Of a stretch of DNA of 64,000 bases, positions 24,479-31,904 are shown piece after piece. How positions within the stretch are numbered: the stretch's first letter is position 1; the number at the start of each line of letters is the position of its first letter. The position numbers and the translations under genes were made by a program. The notes under the pieces are model-generated. The model was not told the DNA's origin. It saw nothing but the letters and a program-made list of their open reading frames with translations, and ran no database searches. The DNA is taken from positions 327,825-391,824 of the forward strand of contig JBFLYK010000002.1 of assembly GCA_040756995.1 (NCBI GenBank), given 5' to 3'. The stretch comes from BP-133 sp040756995 (GTDB lineage: Bacteria; Actinomycetota; Acidimicrobiia; IMCC26256; BP-133).

Positions 24479-25645
24479 CTGAGCGCTCTCCAGCACCCGG
24501 ACGAGTTCCGTTCCGCCTTCGTCGGGTGGCTGACGGCCAACGAGGACCGCCTCGCGCCGTTCCGAGCCCGACATCCCGGTTCGATCGAGGAGTCCTGCGT
24601 CCACGACAACGGTCTCCATCGCATGCTGGGGGAGGCCGGCTGGACACTGTACGGCTGGCCCGAGGAGGTTGGGGGCCGGGGTGGCACGGCGATACTGCGG
24701 GCGATCCTGTACGACGAGCTGGTCGGCGGCGGCTACGTCGTTCCCGAGGCACTCAACGTGGTCGAGACGATCGGGCCGATGCTGTGCACCTATGCCCCGC
24801 AACTCGCCGAGGTCGAGCTACCGGCGTTCGCCGCCGGGGAGCGAATGTGGTCGCAGGGCTTCTCCGAACCCGACGCCGGCAGCGACATGGCCTCCATCCG
24901 CACCCGGGCCACGCTCGACGGTGACGCCTTCCGCCTCAACGGTCAGAAGACCTGGGTCAGCTACGGGCACCTGGCCGACGCCTGTGGTGTCCTCGTCCGC
25001 ACCGGCGACGCCGAAAGCCGTCACCGGGGACTCTCCATCTTGTGGGTCGACATGACGCTGCCCGGCGTGACCGCCCGGCCGATCGCCGCCGCCTCGGGCC
25101 GCAACGAGTTCGCCGAGCTGTTCTTCGATGACGTCGTCGTGCCCCGGTCCTGCCTCGTCGGGGAGCTCAACGGTGGGTGGGCCGTCGCCCTGCATCTGCT
25201 GCAGTTCGAGCGGGGGATGTACGGCTGGATCCGCCAGGCCTGGCTCCACCGCCGGCTTGGGGACGTCCTGCGGGCGGCCTCCGGTGCAGCCGTGGCCGGC
25301 GCAGCCATTGTCCCGGGTGCCGCCGAGCTGGCCGGCGACGCTTTGCTGGCCGTCCTCAGCCTCCGGTTGCGGTGCCGGGCCACGGTCGAGCGTCTGGCCG
25401 CCGGTGCCTTCCTCGGTGCCGAGATCTCCGTCGACAAACTGCTGCTGAGTGAGGCGGAACAGCGGGTCGCCGACACCGCCCGACTCGTGGTGGGGCCCGG
25501 TTTCCTCGTTGACGACAGTCTGCCGGCCGCCGAGTGGCGCTCCGAGTGGTTCTTCTCCCGGGCCACCTCGATCTACGGCGGCGCCGCGGAGGTGCAGCGG
25601 GACATCGTGGCCGAACACCTTCTCGGCCTGCCGAAAGGGCGGTGA
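24479..25645 (+). CDS. Acyl-CoA dehydrogenase, first subunit (CTG start)
   Basis: A 388-residue flavoprotein of the acyl-CoA dehydrogenase fold: N-terminal helices, GFSEPDAGSDMASIRTRA and WVSYGHLADACGVLVRT around the flavin, and the C-terminal IYGGAAEVQRDIVAEHLLGLP. The first ATG in frame (24623) would remove 48 residues of the N-terminal helical domain (EFRSAFVGWLTANEDR and on). No ATG, GTG or TTG lies between an upstream in-frame TAA and that ATG. CTG 24479 sits 6 nt after GGAGGA and is the likely start. The usual catalytic Glu in YEG is Gly here. It probably pairs with the next gene, as in steroid alpha2-beta2 enzymes. Confidence 0.8.
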   Translation: MSALQHPDEFRSAFVGWLTANEDRLAPFRARHPGSIEESCVHDNGLHRMLGEAGWTLYGWPEEVGGRGGTAILRAILYDELVGGGYVVPEALNVVETIGPMLCTYAPQLAEVELPAFAAGERMWSQGFSEPDAGSDMASIRTRATLDGDAFRLNGQKTWVSYGHLADACGVLVRTGDAESRHRGLSILWVDMTLPGVTARPIAAASGRNEFAELFFDDVVVPRSCLVGELNGGWAVALHLLQFERGMYGWIRQAWLHRRLGDVLRAASGAAVAGAAIVPGAAELAGDALLAVLSLRLRCRATVERLAAGAFLGAEISVDKLLLSEAEQRVADTARLVVGPGFLVDDSLPAAEWRSEWFFSRATSIYGGAAEVQRDIVAEHLLGLPKGR

Positions 25646-26619
25646 CGGTGGACGCCGCCGAGCTCGCCCTTGTCCGCAAGACCTTCGAGAACGCCTTGGC
25701 GAACCGCCGCGGCGCCATCGGGGGGCTGCTCGACGAACTCGGCTGGAAGGAGCTCCAGGCCGCCGAGCCGGCCGTGGCCGTCGGTGAGCTCTTCGAAGCC
25801 CAGGGTCGCCTCGGCGTCAGCACCGATGCGCTCGACCACGTCGTCGCCTTGGCCCTCTCCGCCCCGATGCCGGAGGGCACCGCCGTGGTCCACCCCGAGC
25901 TCGCCGGGTGGGACCGGCCGCCCGCCCAGCCCGCCGCCGGCTCCACCGTGCGCTTCGAGGGATACGTCCTGGCCGGACCTGAGCGGGCGACGCAGCTTCT
26001 GATTCCGGCGCCACGACCGGACGGCGACGTCGAAGCGATTCCGGCCGACCTGGCCGGCACCGAGGTACGGCCGATCGCCGGAATCGACCCCGAGCTCCGG
26101 CTCGTCGCCGTGCGCGGCGAAGCCCGCCGCCCCGGCGCAGCGGCGAACGGGCCGGGTGTGGGGTGGAACCATGTGGCGTCGGCCGCCCGGCGGGCTCTGG
26201 CCCACGAGCTGTGCGCCCTCGGTCAGGCCATGGTCGACACCGCCGCCGCCCATGTGAGGGACCGCCACCAGTTCGGCCGCCCGATCGCCGCCTTCCAGAC
26301 CGTGCGCCACCGCCTGACCGAGGTGTCCGTGGCCCTGGCCTCGGCCCGCGGTGCCCTGGACGCCGCCTGGGCGACCGGCGACCCGACCATCGCCGACGCG
26401 GCCAAGGCCCTGGCCGGCCGCGCCGCACAGCTCGCCGCCCTCCACTGCCTCCAGGTCACGGGGGCGATCGGGTTCACCGAGGAGTACGGCCTGGCGGCCC
26501 GCATCCGAAGAGTCATGGCCGTCGACGGGCTCTACGGATCAGCCGACCACCTGCGGTCCCGGCTCGGCGCCCAACTGCTCGAGGCCGGCGCCGTCCCCCG
26601 TGTCTATTCCCTTCCCTAG
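25642..26619 (+). CDS. Acyl-CoA dehydrogenase-like second subunit
   Basis: A 325-residue, shortened relative of acyl-CoA dehydrogenases. The N-terminal and beta domains are weakly conserved; the C-terminal helical domain is clear (HVRDRHQFGRPIAAFQTVRHRLTEV; GAIGFTEEYGLAARIRRVMA). Residues RxQFG normally contact FAD across the subunit interface. GTG 25642 overlaps the previous stop (GTGA), though GTG 25648 is also possible. Fused expression with the larger subunit suggests a heteromeric dehydrogenase like ChsE1/ChsE2, which desaturates bulky acyl-CoA chains. This is an inference from architecture. Confidence 0.8.
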   Translation: MTVDAAELALVRKTFENALANRRGAIGGLLDELGWKELQAAEPAVAVGELFEAQGRLGVSTDALDHVVALALSAPMPEGTAVVHPELAGWDRPPAQPAAGSTVRFEGYVLAGPERATQLLIPAPRPDGDVEAIPADLAGTEVRPIAGIDPELRLVAVRGEARRPGAAANGPGVGWNHVASAARRALAHELCALGQAMVDTAAAHVRDRHQFGRPIAAFQTVRHRLTEVSVALASARGALDAAWATGDPTIADAAKALAGRAAQLAALHCLQVTGAIGFTEEYGLAARIRRVMAVDGLYGSADHLRSRLGAQLLEAGAVPRVYSLP

Positions 26620-26629
26620 AGGAGCCAGC

Positions 26630-27400
26630 GTGGAGAACCCATTCAGTCCGATCGTTCTGCTCGAGGAACAGGGACCGGTATGCCTCGTCACCCTCAACCG
26701 CCCCGAGGCGCTCAACGCCTCGAACCCCGCGCTGCACCGGGCCATGGCTCGGCTCTGGCGTCACCTGGCCGAACAGCCCGACCTCCGCGCTGTCGTCATC
26801 ACCGGGGCCGGCCGTGCGTTCTGCGCCGGTGGTGACATGGACCTCTTCAAAGCGCTGCAAAGCGACTCTGCCACCCGGCAGCTTCTTCTTGACGAGGCGG
26901 CGCAGGTCATCTCTGAAATGGCGCATTTTCCGCTGCCCGTCGTGGCGGCCGTCAACGGCGCCGCTGTCGGCCTGGGGGCCAACGTCGCGCTGCTGTCCGA
27001 CATCGTCTTCATGGCGCGGTCGGCCTACCTGTGCGACCCTCACGTGCCGGTCGGTCTCACCGCCGCCGACGGCGGCGCACCACTGTGGCCCTTGTTCACC
27101 AGCCCCCTCAAGGTGAAGGAATACCTCTTCACGGGCGCCCGCATTGCCGCTGAGGAAGCCGTCACGATCGGGTTCGCCAACCGCGTCGTGGCCGACGACG
27201 AACTTCTTGGCGCCGCTCTCGACTTCGCCGCTCGGCTCGCCGAGCAACCGCCTCACGCCCTCCGCACCACGAAACGGGCCGTCAACATCCACCTCACCCG
27301 GGCCATCGCCGGCGTCCTCGAATACGCCCTCTCGGCGGAATACCAGTCCTTCGACACCCCGGAGCACCACGCCGCTGTGGCCAAGTTCCTTCAGAGCTAG
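26630..27400 (+). CDS. Enoyl-CoA hydratase/isomerase (crotonase) family protein
   Basis: A 256-residue crotonase. The oxyanion-hole segments are FCAGGDMDLF and NGAAVGLGANVALLSDIV. The usual glutamates around PEVGLG-PDGG are replaced in PVGLTAADGGAPLWP, so simple hydration is not certain; isomerase, hydrolase or lyase activity is possible. GTG 26630 follows a GAGGAG site 6 nt upstream. It lies 10 nt after the dehydrogenase pair and probably acts on their product in beta-oxidation. It is the last gene of catabolic region 1. Confidence 0.85.
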   Translation: MENPFSPIVLLEEQGPVCLVTLNRPEALNASNPALHRAMARLWRHLAEQPDLRAVVITGAGRAFCAGGDMDLFKALQSDSATRQLLLDEAAQVISEMAHFPLPVVAAVNGAAVGLGANVALLSDIVFMARSAYLCDPHVPVGLTAADGGAPLWPLFTSPLKVKEYLFTGARIAAEEAVTIGFANRVVADDELLGAALDFAARLAEQPPHALRTTKRAVNIHLTRAIAGVLEYALSAEYQSFDTPEHHAAVAKFLQS

Positions 27401-27697
27401 TTGGAGAACGAGCTGCCGTCGCCAGACGCACAAAGCGATGTTGGTCATGTGCATCATGCCGCTGAGCCAGGCGAATGCCGATCGCCAGCCATCCGCGACG
27501 CGGCCGGCTTCCCGCCCGGCGTCATGAAGGTCCTGCTGGGTGAAGCGGAAACCGGCCATGTGCTGGTGTCCAACCCAGGCGTCGCCCGGGTCAGCTTGAC
27601 CGGCAGCCCGCAGAGTTCGCGACAGGGCCGACATGCCGGTCGACGTCGGCGAGTGCGGCACTCGTCGAGTCGGGATCGTCCCGAAAAGGTTGAGCGA
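27401..27697. other. Region without a supported gene at the border of the accessory zone
   Basis: Reading frames cross this stretch on both strands but none resembles a known family or has a ribosome site. It marks the change from ordered operons to accessory DNA. Confidence 0.4.
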
Positions 27698-28138
27698 TCA
27701 GAGCAATGTCAGCGAGAGATCGCGGAACTGTTTGAAGGCGCGGTCGGTGGTGACCACGGTCAATTGGCCAGCCAGGGCGAAGGCGGCGAGGTAGGCGTCC
27801 ATCCACAGCTTCGGCGATGCCGTCCGTTTGGCAGCGAGTTGCTTCCAGCGGTCTTCGATGCCGGGTGGTTCTCCGGGGCGAAATTCGATGCGATCGTCGG
27901 CCAGCAATGATTCGTACGCCGACCAGGCCGCGGCGTTGGTGAGCGGCTTGTTGCCGTAGGGGGCGAGGACCGCGGCGTTGGTGAGCAGGCGAAGGAACGA
28001 CTGCTGGGTGGACCGGCAGAACAGCACCTGACCCGAGTCCTCGACCGAGTCGAACCATTGCCGGGCGACGGAGTGCCGGGCATGACCCGACAGCGCCAGG
28101 GCCAACCAGACATTGACGTCGCAGAGCTGTGCGGTCAC
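27698..28138 (-). CDS. vapC: VapC-type PIN-domain toxin
   Basis: A 146-residue PIN-domain ribonuclease. The first acidic residue is Asp7 in LCDVNVWLALAL, the next acidic cluster lies in WMDAYLAAFA (about 112-121), and TTDRAF carries the last Asp. Family members cut tRNA or rRNA when free of antitoxin. It starts at GTG 28138. The original start context, with the vapB stop 3 nt upstream, is still seen because the joint was duplicated; a short vapC fragment now lies between the intact antitoxin and toxin genes. Confidence 0.85.
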   Translation of the reverse strand: MTAQLCDVNVWLALALSGHARHSVARQWFDSVEDSGQVLFCRSTQQSFLRLLTNAAVLAPYGNKPLTNAAAWSAYESLLADDRIEFRPGEPPGIEDRWKQLAAKRTASPKLWMDAYLAAFALAGQLTVVTTDRAFKQFRDLSLTLL

Positions 28139-28289
28139 CGCTCAGGCGACGTTCTTCGAGTCCTCGACCGAGTCGAACCATTGCCGGGCGACGGAGTGCC
28201 GGGCATGACCCGACAGCGCCAGGGCCAACCAGACATTGACGTCGCAGAGCTGTGCGGTCACCGCTCAGGCGACGTTCTTCGAGTCCTCG
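28034..28289. repeat. Perfect 123-bp tandem duplication across the vapB-vapC joint
   Basis: Bases 28034-28166 are identical to 28157-28289, a period of 123 bp. The 10-bp word CGAGTCCTCG occurs three times, at 28034, 28157 and 28280, as the boundary of each unit. One copy lies in the vapB end and one inside vapC, so recombination between the two 10-bp words explains the event. The absence of any mismatch points to a recent origin or an assembly artefact. Confidence 0.95.
28142..28261 (-). pseudogene. Truncated vapC copy made by the duplication
   Basis: GTG 28261 begins an exact copy of the first 30-odd vapC codons (TAQLCDVNVWLALALSGHAR on to WFDSVEDS). It then runs into the vapB tail (KNVA-stop) at 28142. 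The 39-residue product would contain the first PIN-domain strand and helix but no active site. The copy keeps the original junction order: vapB, fragment, vapC. Confidence 0.85.
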
Positions 28290-28531
28290 TCGAGCAGGAT
28301 GGCCGCGACCCGTTCCGGCGTCATCTCGTCGTCGGGCTTGGCCTGGTGCGCGGTCTGCACAAGGGGAAGCCTGACCCGTTGAGGAACAGCCCCCTGTTCG
28401 ACCGAAGACTCTTCGCCAAGGCCTCGCCGAAGGAGTTCGGCGATCATCTCCTTGAGCTTCCGGTTCTCCTCGATCGCCCGGATCTTGATGGCGCGAACAA
28501 GCTCCGCCGGTAGATCGACCGTCGTTTTCAT
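28265..28531 (-). CDS. vapB: VapB-type ribbon-helix-helix antitoxin
   Basis: An 88-residue antitoxin from ATG 28531 (ATG 28540 is in frame just upstream). It begins MKTTVDLPAELVRAIKIRAI, a ribbon-helix-helix DNA-binding pattern, and continues ENRKLKEMIAELLRRGL. The tail (about 50-88) is the expected toxin-binding part. The stop is followed 3 nt later by a vapC start. A perfect palindrome just upstream is a likely site for VapBC autorepression. Confidence 0.85.
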   Translation of the reverse strand: MKTTVDLPAELVRAIKIRAIEENRKLKEMIAELLRRGLGEESSVEQGAVPQRVRLPLVQTAHQAKPDDEMTPERVAAILLDEDSKNVA

Positions 28532-28539
28532 AAAAGCCA

Positions 28540-28560
28540 TTTTACCAGCTAGCTGGAAAA
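28540..28560. promoter_or_regulatory. Palindromic vapBC operator
   Basis: TTTT-A-CCAGCTAGCTGG-A-AAA: a perfect 12-bp palindrome (28545-28556) flanked by T and A tracts, 9 bp upstream of the vapB start. Ribbon-helix-helix antitoxins bind such sites near their own promoter. Confidence 0.65.
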
Positions 28561-28805
28561 GCGGGACTATCGATTCCCGGCTGCCGCCGAGCGACGAGGG
28601 GGGAAAGGATCCGGTACCCGTCCCAGTCCCCTCACCTCACCCGCCCCCGCCCAAAAGGGCCAAACAACGCGGAGTGACACAACTGTTTCGAGGCGTCGCA
28701 GGGACGCCGGAGTCGAGAGCGGAAGTCTTCTGGCCGTTGCCTTCTTCGGGCCGCCTAACTCGATAAATCAGGCAGTCCTAAAACAACGTTAAGGAGGATC
28801 GGCCG
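28561..28805. other. Intergenic region between vapBC and the chelatase-like gene
   Basis: No gene supported. The right end carries the ribosome site AAGGAGG at about 28790-28797 for the next gene. Confidence 0.4.
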
Positions 28806-30332
28806 ATGTTCCGTTCCCGCTTTCGCAGACTCGCGGTCTCCTTGCTGGCCCTGATCTTTACGGTCCCCGGGACCTGGGTCGTCGCCCACGAGATCCCACC
28901 CAGCGGGGGCCCCGTCGGGGTACTCATCGCTGACCATGGCGAGCCGCCGGAATACAACGAATGGACGTACTACAGCTTCCGGAAATTCTTCCAGCACCTC
29001 ATCGAAATGGGGCTCATCCCATCGTTCGTCACCGCCATCGACGGCGGAACGATCCTGCAGGACCGTCGCTGCCCCATGTGCTCCGAGGACCGCAGGCTCG
29101 AAGACCCGACCTACGTCCCCGACTTCGTCGACGCCTGGCTGAGGCCCCAACCCGGCCCGGCGGTGTTCGTGCCCGCCAGCGACTCGCTGCCCGCCCACTA
29201 CGTCATGCCCGGCGGGCCCGGGCTGCGGGAGCCGGACATCTTCGAGCACGTCGGCCTCTCCGTCTGGGACGAGTGGCGCCGCATGGGCGGCCGCTCACCG
29301 AACTACGACGAGAAACTGCCTCGCAAGGAAGCGGTCATCGCCGCCTTCAAGGAGCAGTACGGCGACCGGGTCGCCATCCGGGTCGGCTACGGCATCGACC
29401 CCCGCATCAACGGCTCCGACCAGAGCATCCGCCGGGCGGTGGAAGGGCTGGTGAACCGGGACCGGGTCGAGGCGCTGGTCGTCGCCTACCACGGAGCCGG
29501 CTTCTCCGACATCATGCAGACCCACATGATCAACCACGAGATCCACGAGGTCCTCGACCAACTCGGCGCCCACCATCTTCCCGTGCGGTTCACCGGCTCG
29601 CCCGAGACCGGCCAGATGGCCGGCACCCCCCAGTACGTTCAGGCCGTAATGGAGAAGGTCAAAGCCGAACTGGCGATGGTGCCCCAGGGCACCGACGTGG
29701 CCCTGCACCTCTCCGGCCACGGCCTGCCCTTCACCGATTGCGCCCCAGAGAACGACGACTACTCCTGCGCCGAAGACGGCTACCACACCTATTCCCGCAA
29801 CCTCTTCCTGCGGGTCCGCGACGCCATCCAGCGCGACATCAGCTGGTCCGGCCGCCTCGGCATCTTCCACGTCTACGGCGACAGCGCCGACGACGAGCAC
29901 GACCCCGAAGACCTGGTCGACAGCCCCATGGAAGCCCTCGAACACCACAAGGCCGCCGGCTATCAGCAGGTGATCGACATCCCCTACGAGTTCGACGCCA
30001 ACTCGCGGGACACCCTCATCGTACTGCGCCAGGGCTACGGTCTCGAACCCCCGAACTGGAACAGCCGCCTGGAGAGCTTCTTCACCTACAAAGGCACCCT
30101 CCCGGTCAAGATCGCCAACTCCTTCGGAAACGAAACTCTCAAGACCGCTGCTCTCCAGCAACTGATCACCGACGCCCTGGACGAGTTCCTGCCCGCCGAG
30201 CCGACCAAGCCGGGCAAGACCAAGGGCGAAGGCAAGGGCAAGCCCACTACGACCACCACGGCGCCGGCGCCACCGCATGCCCACCAGGAAGACGACGGCG
30301 TCTTCCGTGGCGTGCTCGCTGGACGCTTCTGA
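28806..30332 (+). CDS. Secreted ferrochelatase/chelatase-fold protein
   Basis: A 508-residue protein with an N-terminal export signal (FRRLAVSLLALIFTVPGTWVVA, cleavage near AHE). The mature part resembles class II chelatases: GVLIADHGEPPEYNEW matches the first strand and loop of HemH, VVAYHGAGFSD and ALHLSGHGLPFT resemble the metal-contacting His segment (S-x-HGLP in ferrochelatase), and IFHVYGDSADDEHDPEDLVDS is acidic. About 35 residues of Lys/Gly/Thr-rich tail follow. Ferrochelatases normally act in the cytoplasm, so an exported relative of this length is unusual. Metal or tetrapyrrole handling outside the cell is a hypothesis. Confidence 0.65.
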   Translation: MFRSRFRRLAVSLLALIFTVPGTWVVAHEIPPSGGPVGVLIADHGEPPEYNEWTYYSFRKFFQHLIEMGLIPSFVTAIDGGTILQDRRCPMCSEDRRLEDPTYVPDFVDAWLRPQPGPAVFVPASDSLPAHYVMPGGPGLREPDIFEHVGLSVWDEWRRMGGRSPNYDEKLPRKEAVIAAFKEQYGDRVAIRVGYGIDPRINGSDQSIRRAVEGLVNRDRVEALVVAYHGAGFSDIMQTHMINHEIHEVLDQLGAHHLPVRFTGSPETGQMAGTPQYVQAVMEKVKAELAMVPQGTDVALHLSGHGLPFTDCAPENDDYSCAEDGYHTYSRNLFLRVRDAIQRDISWSGRLGIFHVYGDSADDEHDPEDLVDSPMEALEHHKAAGYQQVIDIPYEFDANSRDTLIVLRQGYGLEPPNWNSRLESFFTYKGTLPVKIANSFGNETLKTAALQQLITDALDEFLPAEPTKPGKTKGEGKGKPTTTTTAPAPPHAHQEDDGVFRGVLAGRF

Positions 30333-30360
30333 GCCACACCGAGTTCGACCTCAGCGCAGC

Positions 30361-30402
30361 GGATGGTGGCAGTGGCGCCGGCAGGCCCTGCTGCCACCAT
30401 CC
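30361..30402. terminator. Perfect 12-bp inverted repeat after the chelatase-like gene
   Basis: GGATGGTGGCAG (30361-30372) and CTGCCACCATCC (30391-30402) pair fully around an 18-nt GC-rich loop. It starts 29 bp after the stop. There is no T tract, so it may be a terminator of the actinobacterial type without U-tail or an mRNA-stabilising hairpin. Confidence 0.5.
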
Positions 30403-30578
30403 TCGCGCTAGTCGGGGCCGGCTCAACACCTGGCCTAACGGAGATGTTGATGGCACCGTCACGGTGCTGGATCTGCTGGGGGGTCGCTCGTCGGCAGAGT
30501 CCGTGCACGGCCACGAGGTGACCGTTGGCAGCGAGCTCGATCCGGCCGCCCCGACGGCGGCGGAGATATTCCGTCGCC

Positions 30579-31256
30579 TCAGCGCATCGCCGTGTGCTCC
30601 TTTGCGACGTGAACGACGCCGAGCAGTTCGCCTTCGGGCGTGGTCACGATCACCTCCTCGACCCGCCGGTGTGCCATGCGTTCGAGGAGCGGAACCAGCG
30701 GCTCATGGGCCCGGACGGTCGTCGGCCCGGCCTCCATGATGTCTTCGACCCGCGTCTGCCCGCTCGTGCCCGCCGTATTGGCCCGGAGACGTCCCAGGAC
30801 GATCCGGTGTTGGTTCACGACGACGAATGTCGCGCCGGGGTTCGTGGTCACGGCGTGATCGACGAGATCCTCCGGGGAACAGGTCGGCGGGTCTCGGTCG
30901 GCGCCGTCGAGAGCCGTCCGCTGGGACGGATCAGCGCGTACCGTCACCAGGCCGGCAGCCATCCAGTCGACCTTCCCGGCGGCATAGTCGTACACCGGGT
31001 TGTAGCCAAGTCGTTCGAGCCGCCACGCGGCTCGGGGGCTCATGTCTCAAAGACCGTCCCAGCAGTAGACGACCACGGGTCTCGAAGCGTCGAGGATTCG
31101 GGTAGCGGTCTCGGCATCGAGCTGTTTGAGGGGCAGGTTGACCGCTCCGGGAAGGTGCTCCTGGTCGTATTCCGCTCGGGGCAGGACCTCGATCAACTGT
31201 GCGTCCGCCTCCTCGAGCAGCCGGAGCAGCTCCCGGCGGTTAACGACGGCCGGCAT
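30579..31256 (-). pseudogene. Rhodanese-CBS fusion interrupted by an in-frame TGA
   Basis: One frame of 226 codons encodes a rhodanese-like domain (AEYDQEHLPGAVNLPLKQL, active-site Cys in VVVYCWDG, SPRAAWRLERLGYNPVYDYAAGKVDW) followed by a pair of CBS segments (EDLVDHAVTTNPGATFVVVN; VEDIMEAGPTTVRAHEPLVPLLERMAHRRVEEVIVTT). The only break is TGA at 31047-31049, where relatives have Cys in the pattern YCWD-x-x-C-D-M/L-SPRAA. Either this is a nonsense mutation or the TGA is recoded. A 6-bp hairpin, CGAGCC-GCGTGGC-GGCTCG, begins 12 nt after the TGA. No selenocysteine genes are in the window, so the pseudogene reading is safer. Confidence 0.65.
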
Positions 31257-31356
31257 GGTCGACCGCGGCGCGTGCCACGTTGAGGTCTGGCACCGGGGCA
31301 GGTCTTGTCATCCGGCGGTTGGGGCACCCCGGGACGTAGAGCACATCGATCTCCAT
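31240..31356 (-). pseudogene. Truncated thioredoxin-like protein of a metal-response operon
   Basis: From ATG 31356 the frame begins MEIDVLYVPGCPNR, the start of small thioredoxin-like proteins often found beside merR. After residue 14 the similarity is lost, and the frame stops at 31240, giving 38 residues against about 80-100 expected. It is divergent from the broken merR with a perfect palindromic operator between. Confidence 0.45.
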
Positions 31357-31373
31357 GACCGGTACGGTAAGGG

Positions 31374-31389
31374 TTCCAGTGCACTGGAA
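31374..31389. promoter_or_regulatory. MerR-type operator in a divergent promoter
   Basis: TTCCAGTGCACTGGAA, a perfect 16-bp palindrome within GGTAAGGG...GGAAGGTCAAG. This is the typical layout of a promoter with an overlong spacer twisted by a MerR-family activator. It lies 15 bp before the broken merR start. Confidence 0.7.
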
Positions 31390-31403
31390 GGTCAAGAGAG
31401 GAC

Positions 31404-31593
31404 ATGCGAATCGGTGAGCTCGGGCAACGGTCAGGGGGTATCGACCAAGACCATCCGCTACTACGAAGACATCGGGCTCGTCCCGCCGGCCCCACGGTTG
31501 GCGTCGGGATACCGCGACTACGAGCCGTCGATGCTCGATCGTCTCGCCTTGATCATGATCCCGGGCGGATCTGCCATGGTCGGACCGACGTGA
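31404..31593 (+). pseudogene. Frameshifted and truncated merR
   Basis: ATG 31404 begins MRIGELGQRSG, the first helix of a MerR regulator. At a run of five G (31434-31438) the frame breaks. The continuation VSTKTIRYYEDIGLVPPAPRLASGYRDYEPSMLDRLALI is in another frame and ends at an unrelated sequence before TGA 31593. One extra G explains the frameshift. The dimerisation helix and metal-binding end are also missing, so the gene is dead either way. Confidence 0.75.
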
Positions 31594-31636
31594 GCAGCGA
31601 GCCGGCACGCGATGTCAGTGTAGGTTGACAGCAGCG

Positions 31637-31662
31637 CAGCTGTCAGCTTAAGCTGACAGCTG
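31637..31662. promoter_or_regulatory. Perfect 26-bp palindrome touching the HTH gene start
   Basis: CAGCTGTCAGCTT followed by its exact reverse complement AAGCTGACAGCTG. The last base is the G of the GTG start of the next gene. TTGACA lies just upstream at 31625-31630. Probably the autoregulatory operator of the HTH protein; the lack of room for a ribosome site suggests a leaderless message. Confidence 0.7.
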
Positions 31663-31904
31663 TGGACGAGATGACGCAACTGGCTGAAGCGGTCGACAGC
31701 CGTGATCCCGCCGTCGGACTGGCGGCCGTGGCCGCCCTCCGGACGCTGGTCGACGAGCTCGAGACCCTGCACGTGGAAAACGCCCGGGCCTGCGGCTGGT
31801 CATGGCAGGCCATCGCTGACGTCCTCGGCGTCAGCCGCCAGTCAGCCCACAAGAAGCATCATGCCAAGACGCTTCGGCCCCGTCGGCGGCGGCGCAGAGG
31901 GTGA
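31662..31904 (+). CDS. Small helix-turn-helix protein
   Basis: An 80-residue protein with helices LAEAVDSRDPAVGLAAVAALRTLVDELETLHVENAR and a classic helix-turn-helix CGWSWQAIADVLGVSRQSAHKKH, followed by a strongly basic tail (RPRRRRRRG). GTG 31662 or ATG 31671 could be the start. It overlaps the next gene by GTGA. This pair (small HTH plus Clp-N protein) recurs in actinobacteria; the HTH protein likely represses the pair through the palindrome at its start. Confidence 0.75.
   Translation: MDEMTQLAEAVDSRDPAVGLAAVAALRTLVDELETLHVENARACGWSWQAIADVLGVSRQSAHKKHHAKTLRPRRRRRRG

Noticed and set aside
26513..27661. Long leftward frame across the enoyl-CoA hydratase gene
   Set aside because: It is the antisense of the hydratase; its extra 5' part has no recognisable domain.
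28058..28513. Rightward frame with an internal peptide repeat
   Set aside because: It is the antisense of vapBC; the repeat comes from the 123-bp duplication.
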